DNA of 64,000 bases from Flexivirga caeni (GTDB taxonomy: Bacteria > Actinomycetota > Actinomycetes > Actinomycetales > Dermatophilaceae). Every line of letters begins with the position of its first letter. Position 1 is the stretch's first letter. Of the stretch, positions 1 through 9,141 are shown piece after piece. Location: assembly GCF_003724155.1 (NCBI RefSeq), contig NZ_RJJQ01000001.1:248001-312000 (forward strand), written 5' to 3'. The translations under genes and the position numbers were made by a program. The notes below the pieces were generated by a model. That model did no database searches, was not told where the DNA came from, and saw nothing but the letters and a program-made list of their open reading frames with translations.

Positions 1-666
1 GTGATCTCGTCAACGATCCCCAGCTCTGGAAAGGCCGATCTCATGCCTGCTCACGCACCACAAACGGACCACGAAGGTGAGCTGCTCGCCGGCTACGTCA
101 CCCAGCAGCTGCTCGGCCTCAAGGCCGCTGCACACGGCCTCACCGACGCCGAATTGCGCGCCACCCCAACGGCTTCCAGTCTCAGCATCGGCTCGTTGGT
201 GAAACACGGCACCCGCTGCGCGATCTCCTGGCTGGACCGGGCAGCAGCGGCTCCGGCCATGTGGCCGCCCGCCGACGACCCGACTCCGCAGCAAGACCGG
301 ATCAGCGCACACTTCGGCGAGTTCCGGTTGACCCCGGAGGACACCGGGGACCGGCTGCGGGACGGCCTGGACGCCGTGATCGCCCGCGTGGGGCGCGACG
401 TCCCGTCATACGACCTGGACGAGCGCGTGCCGGTGCCGACCGACGCGCCCTGGTGGCCGCGCGACGTACAGTCATGGACCGTCCGCTGGACCGTGCTGCA
501 CCTGATCGAGGAGCTCGCCCGGCACGCCGGTCACGCCGACATCATTCGCGAATCGATCGATGGCGCAACGATGTACGAGTTGCTCGGTGCGGTCGAGGGG
601 TGGCCGAAGTCGGACTGGTTCACCCCGTGGTCGCGCGACGCCATCCGCACCACCGAGCCGGTGTGA
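1..666 (+). CDS. DinB/DUF664-family protein, possibly 5' partial
   Basis: Four-helix DinB superfamily protein of the DUF664 type; many actinobacterial members are mycothiol-dependent or otherwise metal-binding thiol transferases (family knowledge). The C-terminal motif with EELARHAGHADIIRE around residues 170-185 is the typical DUF664 signature, and a histidine in the SLVKHGTR segment (about residue 69) fits the metal-binding set. The frame is open from the first base (GTG), so the start may lie outside the window; an internal ATG at 43 would give 207 residues and starts just before the conserved part. It stands alone, converging with the ABC operon on the other strand. The substrate cannot be told from sequence. 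Confidence 0.8.
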   Translation: MISSTIPSSGKADLMPAHAPQTDHEGELLAGYVTQQLLGLKAAAHGLTDAELRATPTASSLSIGSLVKHGTRCAISWLDRAAAAPAMWPPADDPTPQQDRISAHFGEFRLTPEDTGDRLRDGLDAVIARVGRDVPSYDLDERVPVPTDAPWWPRDVQSWTVRWTVLHLIEELARHAGHADIIRESIDGATMYELLGAVEGWPKSDWFTPWSRDAIRTTEPV

Positions 667-712
667 CGCGCGGCAGCCCGGACTGGGTCCGGGCCGCAGG
701 ACGGCCAGCGAC

Positions 713-1444
713 TCAGTGCAGCAGCCGCGACAGGAACCGCTGGGTGCGCTCCTCCTGCGGTGCGCCGAGCACCTGCTGCGCCGGTCCGCGCTCCAGGATC
801 ACCCCATCGGACAGGAAGCACACTTCGTCCGCGACTGACCGGGCAAAGCCCATCTCGTGGGTGTTGAGGATCATCGTCATGCCGTCCTCGCGCAGGCCCT
901 GGAGCAGGTCGAGCACCTCCCCCACGAGTTCCGGGTCGAGCGCAGAGGTGACCTCATCGAGCAGCAGCAGCCGTGGCGAGTTGACCATCGCGCGGGCGAT
1001 CGCGACCCGCTGCTGCTGGCCGCCGGACAGGTCGTCCGGGCGAGCATTCGCCTTGTCCGCCAAGCCGACTCGTTCCAGCGCCGCCCGTGCCCACTCCGTC
1101 GCTTCGGCGCGCGCGACCTTGTGCACCCGGACCGGAGCGAGCGTGATGTTCTGCAGCACCGACAGGTGCGGGAAGAGGTTGTAGGACTGGAAGACCATGC
1201 CCATCCGGGAGCGCACTTCGTCGGCGTTCACCCGCGGATCGGTGATGTCCTGGCCGTCGAGTTCGACCACGCCGTCATCGACGACCTCGAGCAGGTTGAC
1301 GCAGCGCAGCAGCGTGGACTTGCCCGACCCGGAAGCGCCGATGAGGACCACGCACTCACCCTCGGCAACCTCCAGCGAAACGTCCCGGAGCACGACGTGC
1401 GCCCCGAACGACTTGCGAATCCCTCGCAACGACAACACATTCAC
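713..1444 (-). CDS. Polar amino-acid ABC transporter, ATP-binding protein
   Basis: ATPase of a GlnQ-type amino-acid importer, 243 residues. Walker A GASGSGKST is at residues 36-44, the Q-loop near 86, the ABC signature LSGGQQQR at 139-146, Walker B LLLLDE at 159-164 and the H-loop histidine in NTHEM at about 196. It is the last gene of a three-gene operon (binding protein, permease, ATPase). The GTG start at 1444 overlaps the permease stop as GTGA, which decides the start. All motifs needed for hydrolysis are present. Substrate is inferred only as a polar amino acid from the family. Confidence 0.95.
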   Translation of the reverse strand: MNVLSLRGIRKSFGAHVVLRDVSLEVAEGECVVLIGASGSGKSTLLRCVNLLEVVDDGVVELDGQDITDPRVNADEVRSRMGMVFQSYNLFPHLSVLQNITLAPVRVHKVARAEATEWARAALERVGLADKANARPDDLSGGQQQRVAIARAMVNSPRLLLLDEVTSALDPELVGEVLDLLQGLREDGMTMILNTHEMGFARSVADEVCFLSDGVILERGPAQQVLGAPQEERTQRFLSRLLH

Positions 1445-2307
1445 AGCTGACCACCGACTCCCTGGAAACCACGCCGCCGGGCATACCAGTCGGTGAACCG
1501 CGCCATCGGGATGGTCAGGCAGATGAACAGCACCCCGGCGACGACGTATGCCGTGAAGTTGAACGACAGGGACTGCCGGATCTGTGCCTGCCGCAGCGCG
1601 TCGACCACGCCGATCGCGGCCAGCAGGGCCGAGTCCTTCTCCAGCGAGATCAGGTCGTTCATCAGGGCGGGCATCACCCGCCGAACCGCCTGCGGCAGCA
1701 CCACGAAGCGCAGCGTCGCGGCATACGACAATCCGAGCGAGCGAGCCGCCGCCCGCTGCGAGGGGTGGACCGACTCGATGCCCGCCCGCAGCACCTCGGC
1801 GACGTTCGCCGAATATGACAGGGTGAGCGCGAGCCCGCCCCAGAAGAGCGGGTCGGTCGGCAGCCCGCTCAACTGCAACGCCGGCACCCCGAGGCCGAGC
1901 AGGAAGACCACCAGCAGCAGCGGCAGCCCGCGGAACAGGTCGACATACACGACCGCGAACGCGCGCAACGGGAAGAACACCGGCCCGCGCAGGGTGCGCA
2001 GCACGGCCAGCACCAGCGACCACACCGCGATCGCGACGCCGCACACCAGCATCACCTCGATGTTGGTCCACAGCCCACGCAGCACCATCGGAAACGCGAC
2101 ACCGGCCTCGTGCGGTGAGAAGAAGGTGCTCTGGAAGCGGTCCCAGCCCGGGCTGGTGACCAGCACGATCACGACCACCGCGAGGACGACGATCGTGCTG
2201 ACCGTCGCCACGACGAACGACCGGCGCCGCTGGCGCAAGCGGTATGCCGCGCGTTGCTGCTCGATTGGGGAGGGCTGCCACACCTCCGGCTTGTCGGCCG
2301 CGGTCAC
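1441..2307 (-). CDS. Polar amino-acid ABC transporter, permease
   Basis: Integral membrane subunit (288 residues) of the HisMQ/GlnP type. A basic cytoplasmic N-terminus (RLRQRRR) precedes the first membrane segment. The EAA-like coupling loop is visible in the second half (AARSLGLSYAATLRFVVLPQAVRRV), the contact for the ATPase. I chose the GTG at 2307 because it overlaps the binding-protein stop as GTGA, mirroring the overlap at the other end of the gene. This implies translational coupling of all three genes. The reading frame is open further upstream, but that part lies inside the binding-protein gene. Confidence 0.93.
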   Translation of the reverse strand: MTAADKPEVWQPSPIEQQRAAYRLRQRRRSFVVATVSTIVVLAVVVIVLVTSPGWDRFQSTFFSPHEAGVAFPMVLRGLWTNIEVMLVCGVAIAVWSLVLAVLRTLRGPVFFPLRAFAVVYVDLFRGLPLLLVVFLLGLGVPALQLSGLPTDPLFWGGLALTLSYSANVAEVLRAGIESVHPSQRAAARSLGLSYAATLRFVVLPQAVRRVMPALMNDLISLEKDSALLAAIGVVDALRQAQIRQSLSFNFTAYVVAGVLFICLTIPMARFTDWYARRRGFQGVGGQL

Positions 2308-3209
2308 GACAGTTTCGGCGCTCCCTCGCCGGTCAGCCACTTGTCCTCGAGCTTGGCAAGGGTGCCGTTGCTTCGCAGGGCGTTGACCGCCTTCGTGACG
2401 CACGGCGTCAGCGTCGACCCCTTGGTCAGCACCGCGCCGAACTGCTCGGGCTTGCCCGTCACCGGCAGCTGGCCGACGATGACGCCGGAGCTGAGCTGTG
2501 CGGATGTGATGTAGAACGCCGTCGGTAGGTCCACCACGAGCCCGTCGATCTGGTGGTTCTTCAGCGCTTGCACCGCGACCGGGTTGGTGTCGTAGACGGC
2601 CGGCTGCTGCGAGGGCTTGATCTGGTCGACGATCGCGCTGTATGACGTCGTCCCCACTTGCGCACCCAGCTTGGCCTTCTTCAGCGCGGCAATGGATTTC
2701 GCACCGGCGATCTTGCTGCCCTTGTAGGTGACGATGGCCTGGGTGACGTCGTAGTAGCCGCTGGAGAAGTCCACCGCCTTCGCCCGGGCGGGGGTGATCG
2801 ACACCTCGTCGAGGTCGAAGTCGAAGGAGTGGGTGGCTCCGGCGACCACAGAGTCGAACGGCACCCGCTTCCAGGCGACCTTCGCCGTGGAGTAGCCCAG
2901 CTGCTGCGCGATCGCGTAGGCGACCGACGACTCGAAGCCCTTGCCGTTGGCGGGGTCGTTGTTCGAGAACCAGGGCTCGTAGACCGGGTTGTCGGCGCCG
3001 ATGGTGATGACACCGGGCTTGGTGGTCTTCATGGTTGCGGGCGTGCAGCTCGCGGCGGCGGCCTTCGAGCCGCTCGCGGTGCCGGTGCCTGCACCAGAGT
3101 CGGCCGCACCGGTGGACTTCGGGGAACTGCAGCCGGCCAGGACCAGCGTGGTGGCAGCGGCAACAACCAGCAGAGTATGACGGGAGCGGCTCCCGGGAAT
3201 GCGCGTCAT
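2304..3209 (-). CDS. Polar amino-acid ABC transporter, substrate-binding lipoprotein
   Basis: Family 3 solute-binding lipoprotein, 301 residues. A positively charged N-terminus and hydrophobic core end in the lipobox VLAGC (Cys27), followed by a Ser/Gly/Ala-rich tether and then the SBP_bac_3 fold (VITIGADNPVYEPWF onwards, with an ARAKAVDFSSGYYDV segment typical of the family). First gene of the operon, so the promoter should lie between 3210 and the divergent DedA gene at 3345. No obvious operator was found there. The binding pocket residues do not allow a specific amino acid to be named. Confidence 0.93.
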   Translation of the reverse strand: MTRIPGSRSRHTLLVVAAATTLVLAGCSSPKSTGAADSGAGTGTASGSKAAAASCTPATMKTTKPGVITIGADNPVYEPWFSNNDPANGKGFESSVAYAIAQQLGYSTAKVAWKRVPFDSVVAGATHSFDFDLDEVSITPARAKAVDFSSGYYDVTQAIVTYKGSKIAGAKSIAALKKAKLGAQVGTTSYSAIVDQIKPSQQPAVYDTNPVAVQALKNHQIDGLVVDLPTAFYITSAQLSSGVIVGQLPVTGKPEQFGAVLTKGSTLTPCVTKAVNALRSNGTLAKLEDKWLTGEGAPKLS

Positions 3210-3344
3210 GGTGCCGGAGAATATCGGCGAACCGGGCACGGCGCAGCTATGCCCATCACCTGGGCACAGACCGGCGACGCCCAGCCTGCACCGGCCCCGC
3301 TCCAAGGCACCCCTCAGCGGCGCTCACGTACGCTTGCGCGCGTG

Positions 3345-3989
3345 ATGCACTCCCTCGGCCCGAGCTTCATGGACCCGACCTACCTGCTCGACCAGTTCGG
3401 GGGAGCCTTCTTCGGGATCTCGCTGCTGATCGTCTTCATCGAGTGCGGCGTCCTCTTCCCGATCCTGCCGGGAGACTCACTGCTCTTCGCGATCGGGCTG
3501 TTCAGTTCCAGCGCCAAGTACAACTTCCACGTCTCGCTGTGGATTTCGGTGCCGTCGCTGATGATCGCGGCGTTCGCGGGCAACGTCGTCGGCTACGAGA
3601 TCGGCCGAGCTGTCGGCAAGCCGATCTACGAGCGGGACGGCCGGATCCTGAAGAAGGAGTATTTCGAGAAGACCAACGCGTTCTTCGACCGGCACGGCAA
3701 CAAGGCCCTCGTCATCGGCCGTTTCGTGCCGATCGTGCGGACCTTCATCACCCTGGTTGCGGGCGCGGGCCGGATGGACCGCAGGCGCTTCTTCACCTGG
3801 AGCGCCGTCGGCGCCGTGTTGTGGGTGGCCATCGTGGTGCTGGCCGGCGTGGTGCTCGGCCGGGCGTTCCCGGGTCTGGGCGACAAGATCGACGTCGCCA
3901 TCCTGGTCATCGTCGTCATCTCGGTCATCCCGATGCTCTACGAATACCTCAAGCACCGCCGTCAGGCGCGGGCCGCTTCCGCCGACTGA
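3345..3989 (+). CDS. DedA/VTT-family membrane protein
   Basis: DedA (SNARE-associated/VTT) protein of 214 residues with about five membrane or re-entrant segments. Family members act in lipid carrier recycling and envelope homeostasis as proton-coupled transporters or flippases. Visible hallmarks are the early acidic ECGVLFPILPGDSLLF segment and the central FxRxxPxxRTF-type motif (IGRFVPIVRTFITLVAGAGRM). A GTG three bases upstream (3342) or ATG 3369 are alternative starts. It is divergent from the ABC operon and its 3' end overlaps the MFS pseudogene tail to tail by 28 bp. Confidence 0.9.
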   Translation: MHSLGPSFMDPTYLLDQFGGAFFGISLLIVFIECGVLFPILPGDSLLFAIGLFSSSAKYNFHVSLWISVPSLMIAAFAGNVVGYEIGRAVGKPIYERDGRILKKEYFEKTNAFFDRHGNKALVIGRFVPIVRTFITLVAGAGRMDRRRFFTWSAVGAVLWVAIVVLAGVVLGRAFPGLGDKIDVAILVIVVISVIPMLYEYLKHRRQARAASAD

Positions 3990-4770
3990 CCGATCCCGGA
4001 AGGGACCTCACGCCGCAGCGCCCGTTGCACCTGCACGGCGAACCCCGCGACGACCACCACCGAGAGCACATAGCTGGCCCGCACCCCCAACGACGCGCCG
4101 AGCGCACCGAAGAGCACGAAGGAGATCACGCTCGCCGCCTGCATCAGTCCGTTGACGGTCGAGCTGACCCGGCCGCGCATCGCGTCCGGCGTGCGCACGG
4201 TGAACAGCGGTCCGAAACACGCCGTCATCACCCCTAGGGCGACGCCCAGGAACGCGGTGAGGACCAGCAGCACCCGGTATGCCGGGGACACCCCAATGCC
4301 CAGCACTCCCAGCGCAATTACCCCCAAGCCCACTTGTATCGCCTGCACCCGGGAGCGATCGGACTTAAAGCGACCGGATGTCACCGAGCCGACCACGGCA
4401 CCGACGGTGAAGACCACCTCGACGAGGCCGTACCAGCCGGCAGGCATGCCGAAGATGTGGCGGATCAGGAAGACGTCGAGCACGCTGGTGCCGTTCGCGG
4501 CGAGGACCAGAACCAGCACACCGACCAGCACCGGCTAGACGAGCCTGTCCGCCCGCAGCGCGCGCAATCCGCTGGTCTTCGAGACGGTTTCAGCTGCGTC
4601 GACCTGCGCGTCAGCAGCCCTGTCACGCCCGACGGTCCGGCCTCAGAGTCGTCGACACGCAGCAGCACGACCGACAGCAGCGCGTCGCCGAAGACCGACA
4701 GTGCTCGCGCCGGGACGACCAAGCGCACGTCGCGGTGCCGCCATGCCGAATCCTGAAGTGACTCTTTCAC
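3962..4770 (-). pseudogene. MFS transporter pseudogene (internal deletion, frameshift and stop)
   Basis: Remnant of a 12-helix major facilitator. The N-terminus starts at GTG 4770 (VKESLQDSAWRHRDVRLVVP) and reads through the first helix to VTGLLT near 4610. The sequence then jumps to what is normally the central cytoplasmic loop (DAQVDAAETVSKTSG) in another frame, so roughly helices 2-6 are missing. In that second frame a TAG at 4535-4537 interrupts the text just before helix 7; the rest, from PVLVGVLVLVLAANG to 3962, is an intact C-terminal half. Three separate lesions make a functional product unlikely. Confidence 0.85.
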
Positions 4771-4821
4771 ATATCTGAAAGTAATTCTTCGCACCCTGAG
4801 GCGCCACACGGCCGGAACGAC

Positions 4822-4861
4822 CGAGCGGTCCGGCCTTCCCCCTGGAAGACCGGACCGCTCG
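4822..4861. repeat. Intergenic hairpin, CGAGCGG-type
   Basis: Perfect 12-bp inverted repeat CGAGCGGTCCGG (4822-4833) and CCGGACCGCTCG (4850-4861), continued inward after one mismatch by CTTCC/GGAAG around a 4-nt loop. It lies 25 bp downstream of the DUF2339 gene stop, so a transcription-end role is possible, but no T-run follows on either strand. It shares stem ends with the hairpins at 20.8, 22.0, 33.5 and 50.8 kb. Confidence 0.8.
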
Positions 4862-4885
4862 ATCCCGTCGTATGCCGCGAGTGCC

Positions 4886-6586
4886 TCAGTGCGCGACGCG
4901 TGCCGCCGGGCCTCGGCCGGTGCTGCGCTTCCGGGCGAACGCCTGGGCGTAGCGGGAACCCGCGAGGAGAAGCACCAGACCGACCGCGAGGAACGTCATC
5001 GCCCGAGTGGCGCCGGACATCTCCTGCAGGTCGAAGAGGAAGAGTTTGGCGACCGCACCACCAGCGAGCAGCAAACCGCCGCCGAGCGAAACCGCCGCGA
5101 AACGGGGCTGGTGCAGGCTGAACGCCATCGACGCCATGGCCACGATCACCCAGACGACCGTCACGCCCAGATGCGCACTGTGGAAACCAGGCGTCCCGCC
5201 GACGGTGCTGCCGAAGGAGATCATGGCCGCTGTCGCGCCATACAGGCCGGCGCACACGGCGACCGGCGCGACGACCGTCTGGCGGACGCCGGTGCCCGGT
5301 CGCAGCATCGCCGTACCGGACAGGGCGGCCCAGGCGACGAGCAGCAGTCCGCCGGTCATCGTCACGTAGGACAGCTGGGCGTCCGCGAGTCCCGGGCGGG
5401 ACAGGGCTGCCGGGTTGGCAAAGACGAGGTAGGCAACTGCGCCACAGCCGCCGAGCGCGGCACCGACCAGGGTCACGGCGGTCGATTTCCGGGCGACCGA
5501 CACCGCCGCAACCGCAACTCCCGGGACCAGCACGAGCACCGGCATCCAGGAGTCGTCACCGAGCAGGAGGCAGGTCTCCACCCCGAGCAGCAGCGCCGCG
5601 GCCGCCAGCACGGTGCGGCGCACCGTTCCCAGCGAGGAGCAGCAGAAGGCAGCACCCGCGATCAGCGCGGTGAGTGCGGCGCCGACGACGAGGGCGACGT
5701 GCTGGTCGAGCAGCGGCAGTTGCACCACGGCGGGCATCACGGTGAATCCGAAGGCAGCGGAGTGCAGTTCGTCGTCCTTGCCCGTTGAACTGAAGAACCC
5801 TGCCGCCCCGAGTGACAGCACGGCGAGCACAGCCGGCAGGGAGGCGATCGAGCGCGTGTCGACCGCGTACGCGGCGACGACGGTCACGGCAGGCAGCGGG
5901 CTCACCAGCGAGTGGAAGCACCAGCCGCGCAGCCGCTCCGGCACGATCGCTGCGGCTTGCAGGATGACCATGAACCACACGAGCGAGACGGTGACGCCAC
6001 TGGTGAGCACCGGCGCGAGCGCGGCGACCGCGATGGTGACGCCTATCGCGAGCAGCTCCGAGCGCCAGTGCACCGCGAGAGCGGCTGCCGCCGCGGCGAT
6101 GGCGCCGGCGATGACGAGGCCACCGATCGCCGGCAGCCACTCGTAGAACGAGGTTACCGCGACCGTGTCCACGAAGAGCCCCGCGATGCCGGTGCCGGCA
6201 AGAGCGACTCCCCCGATGGTGCCGCCCGGCCGGCCGTGGACACGCAGTCCGGCACCGATCAGCGCCGCAGACAGCACCGCGCCGCCCGCGACCCGCACCT
6301 GCGGGCTGAGCAGGCCGGCATGCGCGGCAATGACAAGCAGCATGACGACGCCGATCAGGGTGATCGCGCCGCCGGTCAGCACAAGCAGCTTGCTGACGAT
6401 GCCCTCGCGCTGCCACCACGGTGCCCGGCGGGGCATCATCGCGTATGGCGCGACGGGCGCGCCATACGGGCCCGGGTGCTGCCCGGGGTAGGTGCCGCGA
6501 GCGGCATACGGGTGCTGGCCCGCGGCATACGGATTGGCCGGGGGCTGACCCGGCACAGGACCTGGCTGGTTCGCAGTCGTGTTCAT
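4886..6586 (-). CDS. DUF2339 multi-pass membrane protein
   Basis: Large hydrophobic protein of 566 residues. A Pro/Gly/Tyr-rich cytoplasmic N-terminus (residues 1-55, with repeated PYAA and QHP motifs) is followed by about 18 closely packed membrane segments, as in the DUF2339 family, whose function is unknown. The ATG at 6586 lies six bases inside a possible GTG start (6592); GGTGGG upstream could serve either. An inverted repeat at 6621-6638 sits about 35 bp upstream of the start. The neighbouring two-component system is separated by roughly 100 bp and need not be co-transcribed. Confidence 0.85.
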   Translation of the reverse strand: MNTTANQPGPVPGQPPANPYAAGQHPYAARGTYPGQHPGPYGAPVAPYAMMPRRAPWWQREGIVSKLLVLTGGAITLIGVVMLLVIAAHAGLLSPQVRVAGGAVLSAALIGAGLRVHGRPGGTIGGVALAGTGIAGLFVDTVAVTSFYEWLPAIGGLVIAGAIAAAAAALAVHWRSELLAIGVTIAVAALAPVLTSGVTVSLVWFMVILQAAAIVPERLRGWCFHSLVSPLPAVTVVAAYAVDTRSIASLPAVLAVLSLGAAGFFSSTGKDDELHSAAFGFTVMPAVVQLPLLDQHVALVVGAALTALIAGAAFCCSSLGTVRRTVLAAAALLLGVETCLLLGDDSWMPVLVLVPGVAVAAVSVARKSTAVTLVGAALGGCGAVAYLVFANPAALSRPGLADAQLSYVTMTGGLLLVAWAALSGTAMLRPGTGVRQTVVAPVAVCAGLYGATAAMISFGSTVGGTPGFHSAHLGVTVVWVIVAMASMAFSLHQPRFAAVSLGGGLLLAGGAVAKLFLFDLQEMSGATRAMTFLAVGLVLLLAGSRYAQAFARKRSTGRGPAARVAH

Positions 6587-6620
6587 GCCCACCAGCCTCG
6601 GCGACGCGGCGGCCGCCGGC

Positions 6621-6638
6621 CTGAGTACGACTACTCAG
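6621..6638. promoter_or_regulatory. Inverted repeat upstream of the DUF2339 gene
   Basis: CTGAGTA, 4-nt spacer, TACTCAG: perfect 7-bp arms, flanked by CCGCCG/CGGCGG that can extend the pairing with a bulge. It lies between the response-regulator stop (6688) and the DUF2339 start (6586). It could be an operator for the latter or an intercistronic hairpin; sequence alone does not decide. Confidence 0.45.
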
Positions 6639-6687
6639 CGGCGGTGGGGATTGTCGGCAAGAAGCTACCGCGGGGTATCCCCTGGTC

Positions 6688-7356
6688 TTACCCGAGTTCG
6701 TTCTCGATCGCGTAGCGCGTCAGCTCGATCCGGTTGGAGAGCTGCAACTTGCGCAAGGTCGCCTGCACGTGGTTCTCGACGGTGCGGTGACTGACGTCGA
6801 GCCGGCGCCCGATCTGCTTGGCGCTCAAGCCCTTTGCCACCAGCCGGAGCACCTCGAGTTCGCGCGGGGTGAGAGTCGGCGCCGGCTCCGCACCGGCCGG
6901 CGTGGGCTCGGTCGCCATCCGGCGGTATTCACCGAGCACGAGCCCGGCCAGACCCGGTGTGAAGACCGCCTGCCCGGCGGCGGTCGCGTTGACGGCCTCG
7001 ATCAGCTCGGCCGCGGACGCGCTCTTCACCAGGTAGCCGCAGGCTCCCGCCTTGACCGCCTGCAGCACGTCGTCACGCTCCGAGGACGCCGAGAGGATCA
7101 GCACGTTGGCACCCGGTGCGGCTTCCAGCACCCGGGCGGTCGCCTCGGCGCCGTTGCCGTCCGGAAGGTGCATGTCCATCAGCACGACTTGCGGGGTCGT
7201 CGCCTTCGCCCTCGTGGTCGCTGCGGCGACACTGTCCGCGGTCGCGACCACGGTGAAGCCGGCCGCCTCAAGGTCCCGGCTCACCCCGTCGCGCCACATC
7301 GGGTGGTCGTCGACGACCATGACCGTGGTCGACTCGGCTGCACTCATGCCGCTCAT
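6688..7356 (-). CDS. NarL/FixJ-family response regulator
   Basis: Two-domain regulator of 222 residues. The receiver domain (residues about 10-125) carries the acidic pair DD at 16-17, phospho-acceptor Asp61 in VVLMDMHLPDG and the conserved Lys in GYLVKSA. A linker with Pro/Ala leads to a LuxR-type HTH (LTPRELEVLRLVAKGLSAKQI through HRTVENHV). Start ATG 7356 overlaps the kinase stop as ATGA, so kinase and regulator are translationally coupled. It probably binds DNA as a dimer after phosphorylation by the partner kinase. Targets are unknown; the DUF2339 gene next door is a candidate. Confidence 0.93.
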   Translation of the reverse strand: MSGMSAAESTTVMVVDDHPMWRDGVSRDLEAAGFTVVATADSVAAATTRAKATTPQVVLMDMHLPDGNGAEATARVLEAAPGANVLILSASSERDDVLQAVKAGACGYLVKSASAAELIEAVNATAAGQAVFTPGLAGLVLGEYRRMATEPTPAGAEPAPTLTPRELEVLRLVAKGLSAKQIGRRLDVSHRTVENHVQATLRKLQLSNRIELTRYAIENELG

Positions 7357-8522
7357 CCTGCCTTGCCGGCGCGCGGGACGCGCAACTCCCACTCCGTGCC
7401 GAGGTCCGGCCCGGTCTCCAGGACGGCCTCGCCGCCGAGGTCCGCCATCCGGCCGCGGATCGACTTGCTCACTCCCATGCGTCCCTGCGCCTCGGCTTCC
7501 GCAAGGCGTCCGTCGGGTATGCCGACACCGTCGTCGCGAACGGTGAGCACGACCTCGCCGCCGAGGTCCTCCAGCAGCACGAACGCCTGCGCGTCCGGCC
7601 CGGCGTGCCGCGCGACGTTGTCCAGGATCGTGCGGACGACAGCCGCCAGCTCGGTGACGACGGAGCCGGGTAGGTGTACGGCGCCGGCCGGTCCCGAGAA
7701 GTTCACGCCGGCGGGGATCACCGCCTGCAGCTGGGTGCGCAGGTCGGTCGAATCGTCCACCCCGGGCACCGTCGCCTGCTCGCTGATCAGCGTCCGCAGC
7801 GCCTGCTCCTGCTCGCCGGCGAGCCGGCCGAGTTCACCCGCCGCACCGCCCAGGTCGGCACCGCGGCGACGCATCAGGGCAAGCACCTGCAGGGTTCCGT
7901 CGTGCACCTCGCGGGCCAGCCGCTCGCGTTCCTTGGTCGCCGCCTGCATCCGGACGGCCGTGGACAGTTCCTGCTGGGCACGCGACACGATGCGGGCGCC
8001 GACGCCCATCGTGACGCCGACGGTGAGCAGGATCGGGGTGGTCGCGTCCGTGACCAGGTTGTGGAACTGCTCCTCGATGCCCAGGCTGAGCAGCGAGAAG
8101 CCGACTCCTGCGGCCCCGCCCGCGGCCGGCCCCCACAGCAACGCGACCGAAACGACCGCGTTGGTGATCCAGAACGTCGAGGGCAGACTCTGATGGTGGT
8201 GGTAGTACTCCGGCCGGACCACCCAGACGGTGGAGACGGTCAGCAGGACGGTGATGACGAGCTCGATCACGACCGTCGGTGGCCGCGGCGCCAGTTCGAA
8301 GGCGTAGACCAGCCCGCTCACACCCGACCAGATCACCAGCAGCGCAATGAGCGCCCAGCTGATCACCGGATGGCTGTATGCCGGGATGCCCGACCCGGGC
8401 GGCGCCTGCGCCCGGACCGAGACGATCTGGGCGCCGATCGCATAGGCAACGGACGCGAAGCGGAAAACCTGCGCACCCCGCCAGAAGGGCAGCGTGGCAT
8501 CCGGATCGATGTGCACGACCAC
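7353..8522 (-). CDS. Membrane sensor histidine kinase, MacS-like
   Basis: Kinase of about 389 residues. Residues 10-180 hold several membrane segments of the DUF5931/MacS type, followed by a HisKA_3-like dimerisation helix with the phospho-acceptor His in REVHDGTLQ (about residue 207). The HATPase_c domain has an N-box (LDNVARHA), G-box (DDGVGIP) and GTEWEL. No extracytoplasmic sensor domain is apparent, so it may sense within the membrane. The start is uncertain: GTG 8522 is best spaced from an upstream GGAG, with GTG 8531 and 8516 as alternatives. It is divergent from the HTH gene at 8571 with only about 50 bp for both promoters. Confidence 0.88.
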   Translation of the reverse strand: MVVHIDPDATLPFWRGAQVFRFASVAYAIGAQIVSVRAQAPPGSGIPAYSHPVISWALIALLVIWSGVSGLVYAFELAPRPPTVVIELVITVLLTVSTVWVVRPEYYHHHQSLPSTFWITNAVVSVALLWGPAAGGAAGVGFSLLSLGIEEQFHNLVTDATTPILLTVGVTMGVGARIVSRAQQELSTAVRMQAATKERERLAREVHDGTLQVLALMRRRGADLGGAAGELGRLAGEQEQALRTLISEQATVPGVDDSTDLRTQLQAVIPAGVNFSGPAGAVHLPGSVVTELAAVVRTILDNVARHAGPDAQAFVLLEDLGGEVVLTVRDDGVGIPDGRLAEAEAQGRMGVSKSIRGRMADLGGEAVLETGPDLGTEWELRVPRAGKAG

Positions 8523-8570
8523 GCGTTCCACGCTCCGACCGTAAAGCACGGGACGTCCGGGTGCGGCACG

Positions 8571-9116
8571 ATGGACCGCATGACCGAGCGGCGGACCCTC
8601 ACGCTGACCGACCCCCGGGCGATCCGGGTGCTCGCCCATGCAGCGCGCCAGCAGCTGCTGGACGAGTTCAGCCGCGCGGACACCCTGACCGCGACAGAAG
8701 CAGCGGCACTCTGCGGCATCAGTCCGTCGGCGATGAGCTACCACCTGCGCGCAATGGAGCGCTGGGGTCTTGTCGAGCGTGCCGAGAGCACCGACGGTCG
8801 CGAGCGTCCCTGGCGGCGAGCCGCCGACAGCATCCAGATCGCCAACGGCTCGAAAATAACCGCGGACGTGGCGAATTCGATGATGAGCACCTTCATCGAC
8901 CGCATCCAGCGAACACTGCAGGCGGCAATCGATCGGGACGATCATGCGACCATCGCCCAGGTCGGTTCGGTGTACCTCACCGACGCGGAAGCGAAGGAAC
9001 TGGACGAGCTCGTGCATGACGCGATGAACCGGTTCGACGACCGGCACGTCGAGCGCACCGCTCCCGCCGGCGCCCGCCGGCGGGATCTCTACTGGCTCAA
9101 CCTGCCGCGACCGTGA
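8571..9116 (+). CDS. ArsR-like winged HTH regulator
   Basis: 181-residue regulator. The N-terminal 80 residues form a winged helix (AIRVLAHAARQQLLDEF, then TEAAALCGISPSAMSYHLRAM as the HTH, and a basic wing GRERPWRR). The C-terminal half is helical and acidic and may bind a ligand or mediate dimerisation. Two starts are possible, ATG 8571 and ATG 8580. It is divergently transcribed from the sensor kinase and could regulate it, or itself, through the roughly 50-bp shared spacer. No metal-binding Cys motif is present, so it is not a classical metal sensor. Confidence 0.85.
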   Translation: MDRMTERRTLTLTDPRAIRVLAHAARQQLLDEFSRADTLTATEAAALCGISPSAMSYHLRAMERWGLVERAESTDGRERPWRRAADSIQIANGSKITADVANSMMSTFIDRIQRTLQAAIDRDDHATIAQVGSVYLTDAEAKELDELVHDAMNRFDDRHVERTAPAGARRRDLYWLNLPRP

Positions 9117-9141
9117 GGGGATTCGCTACGTGCACCTCCCG

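Noticed and set aside
4822-4861. Classical rho-independent terminator
   Set aside because: Strong stem but no T-run on either side, so kept only as a hairpin of uncertain role.
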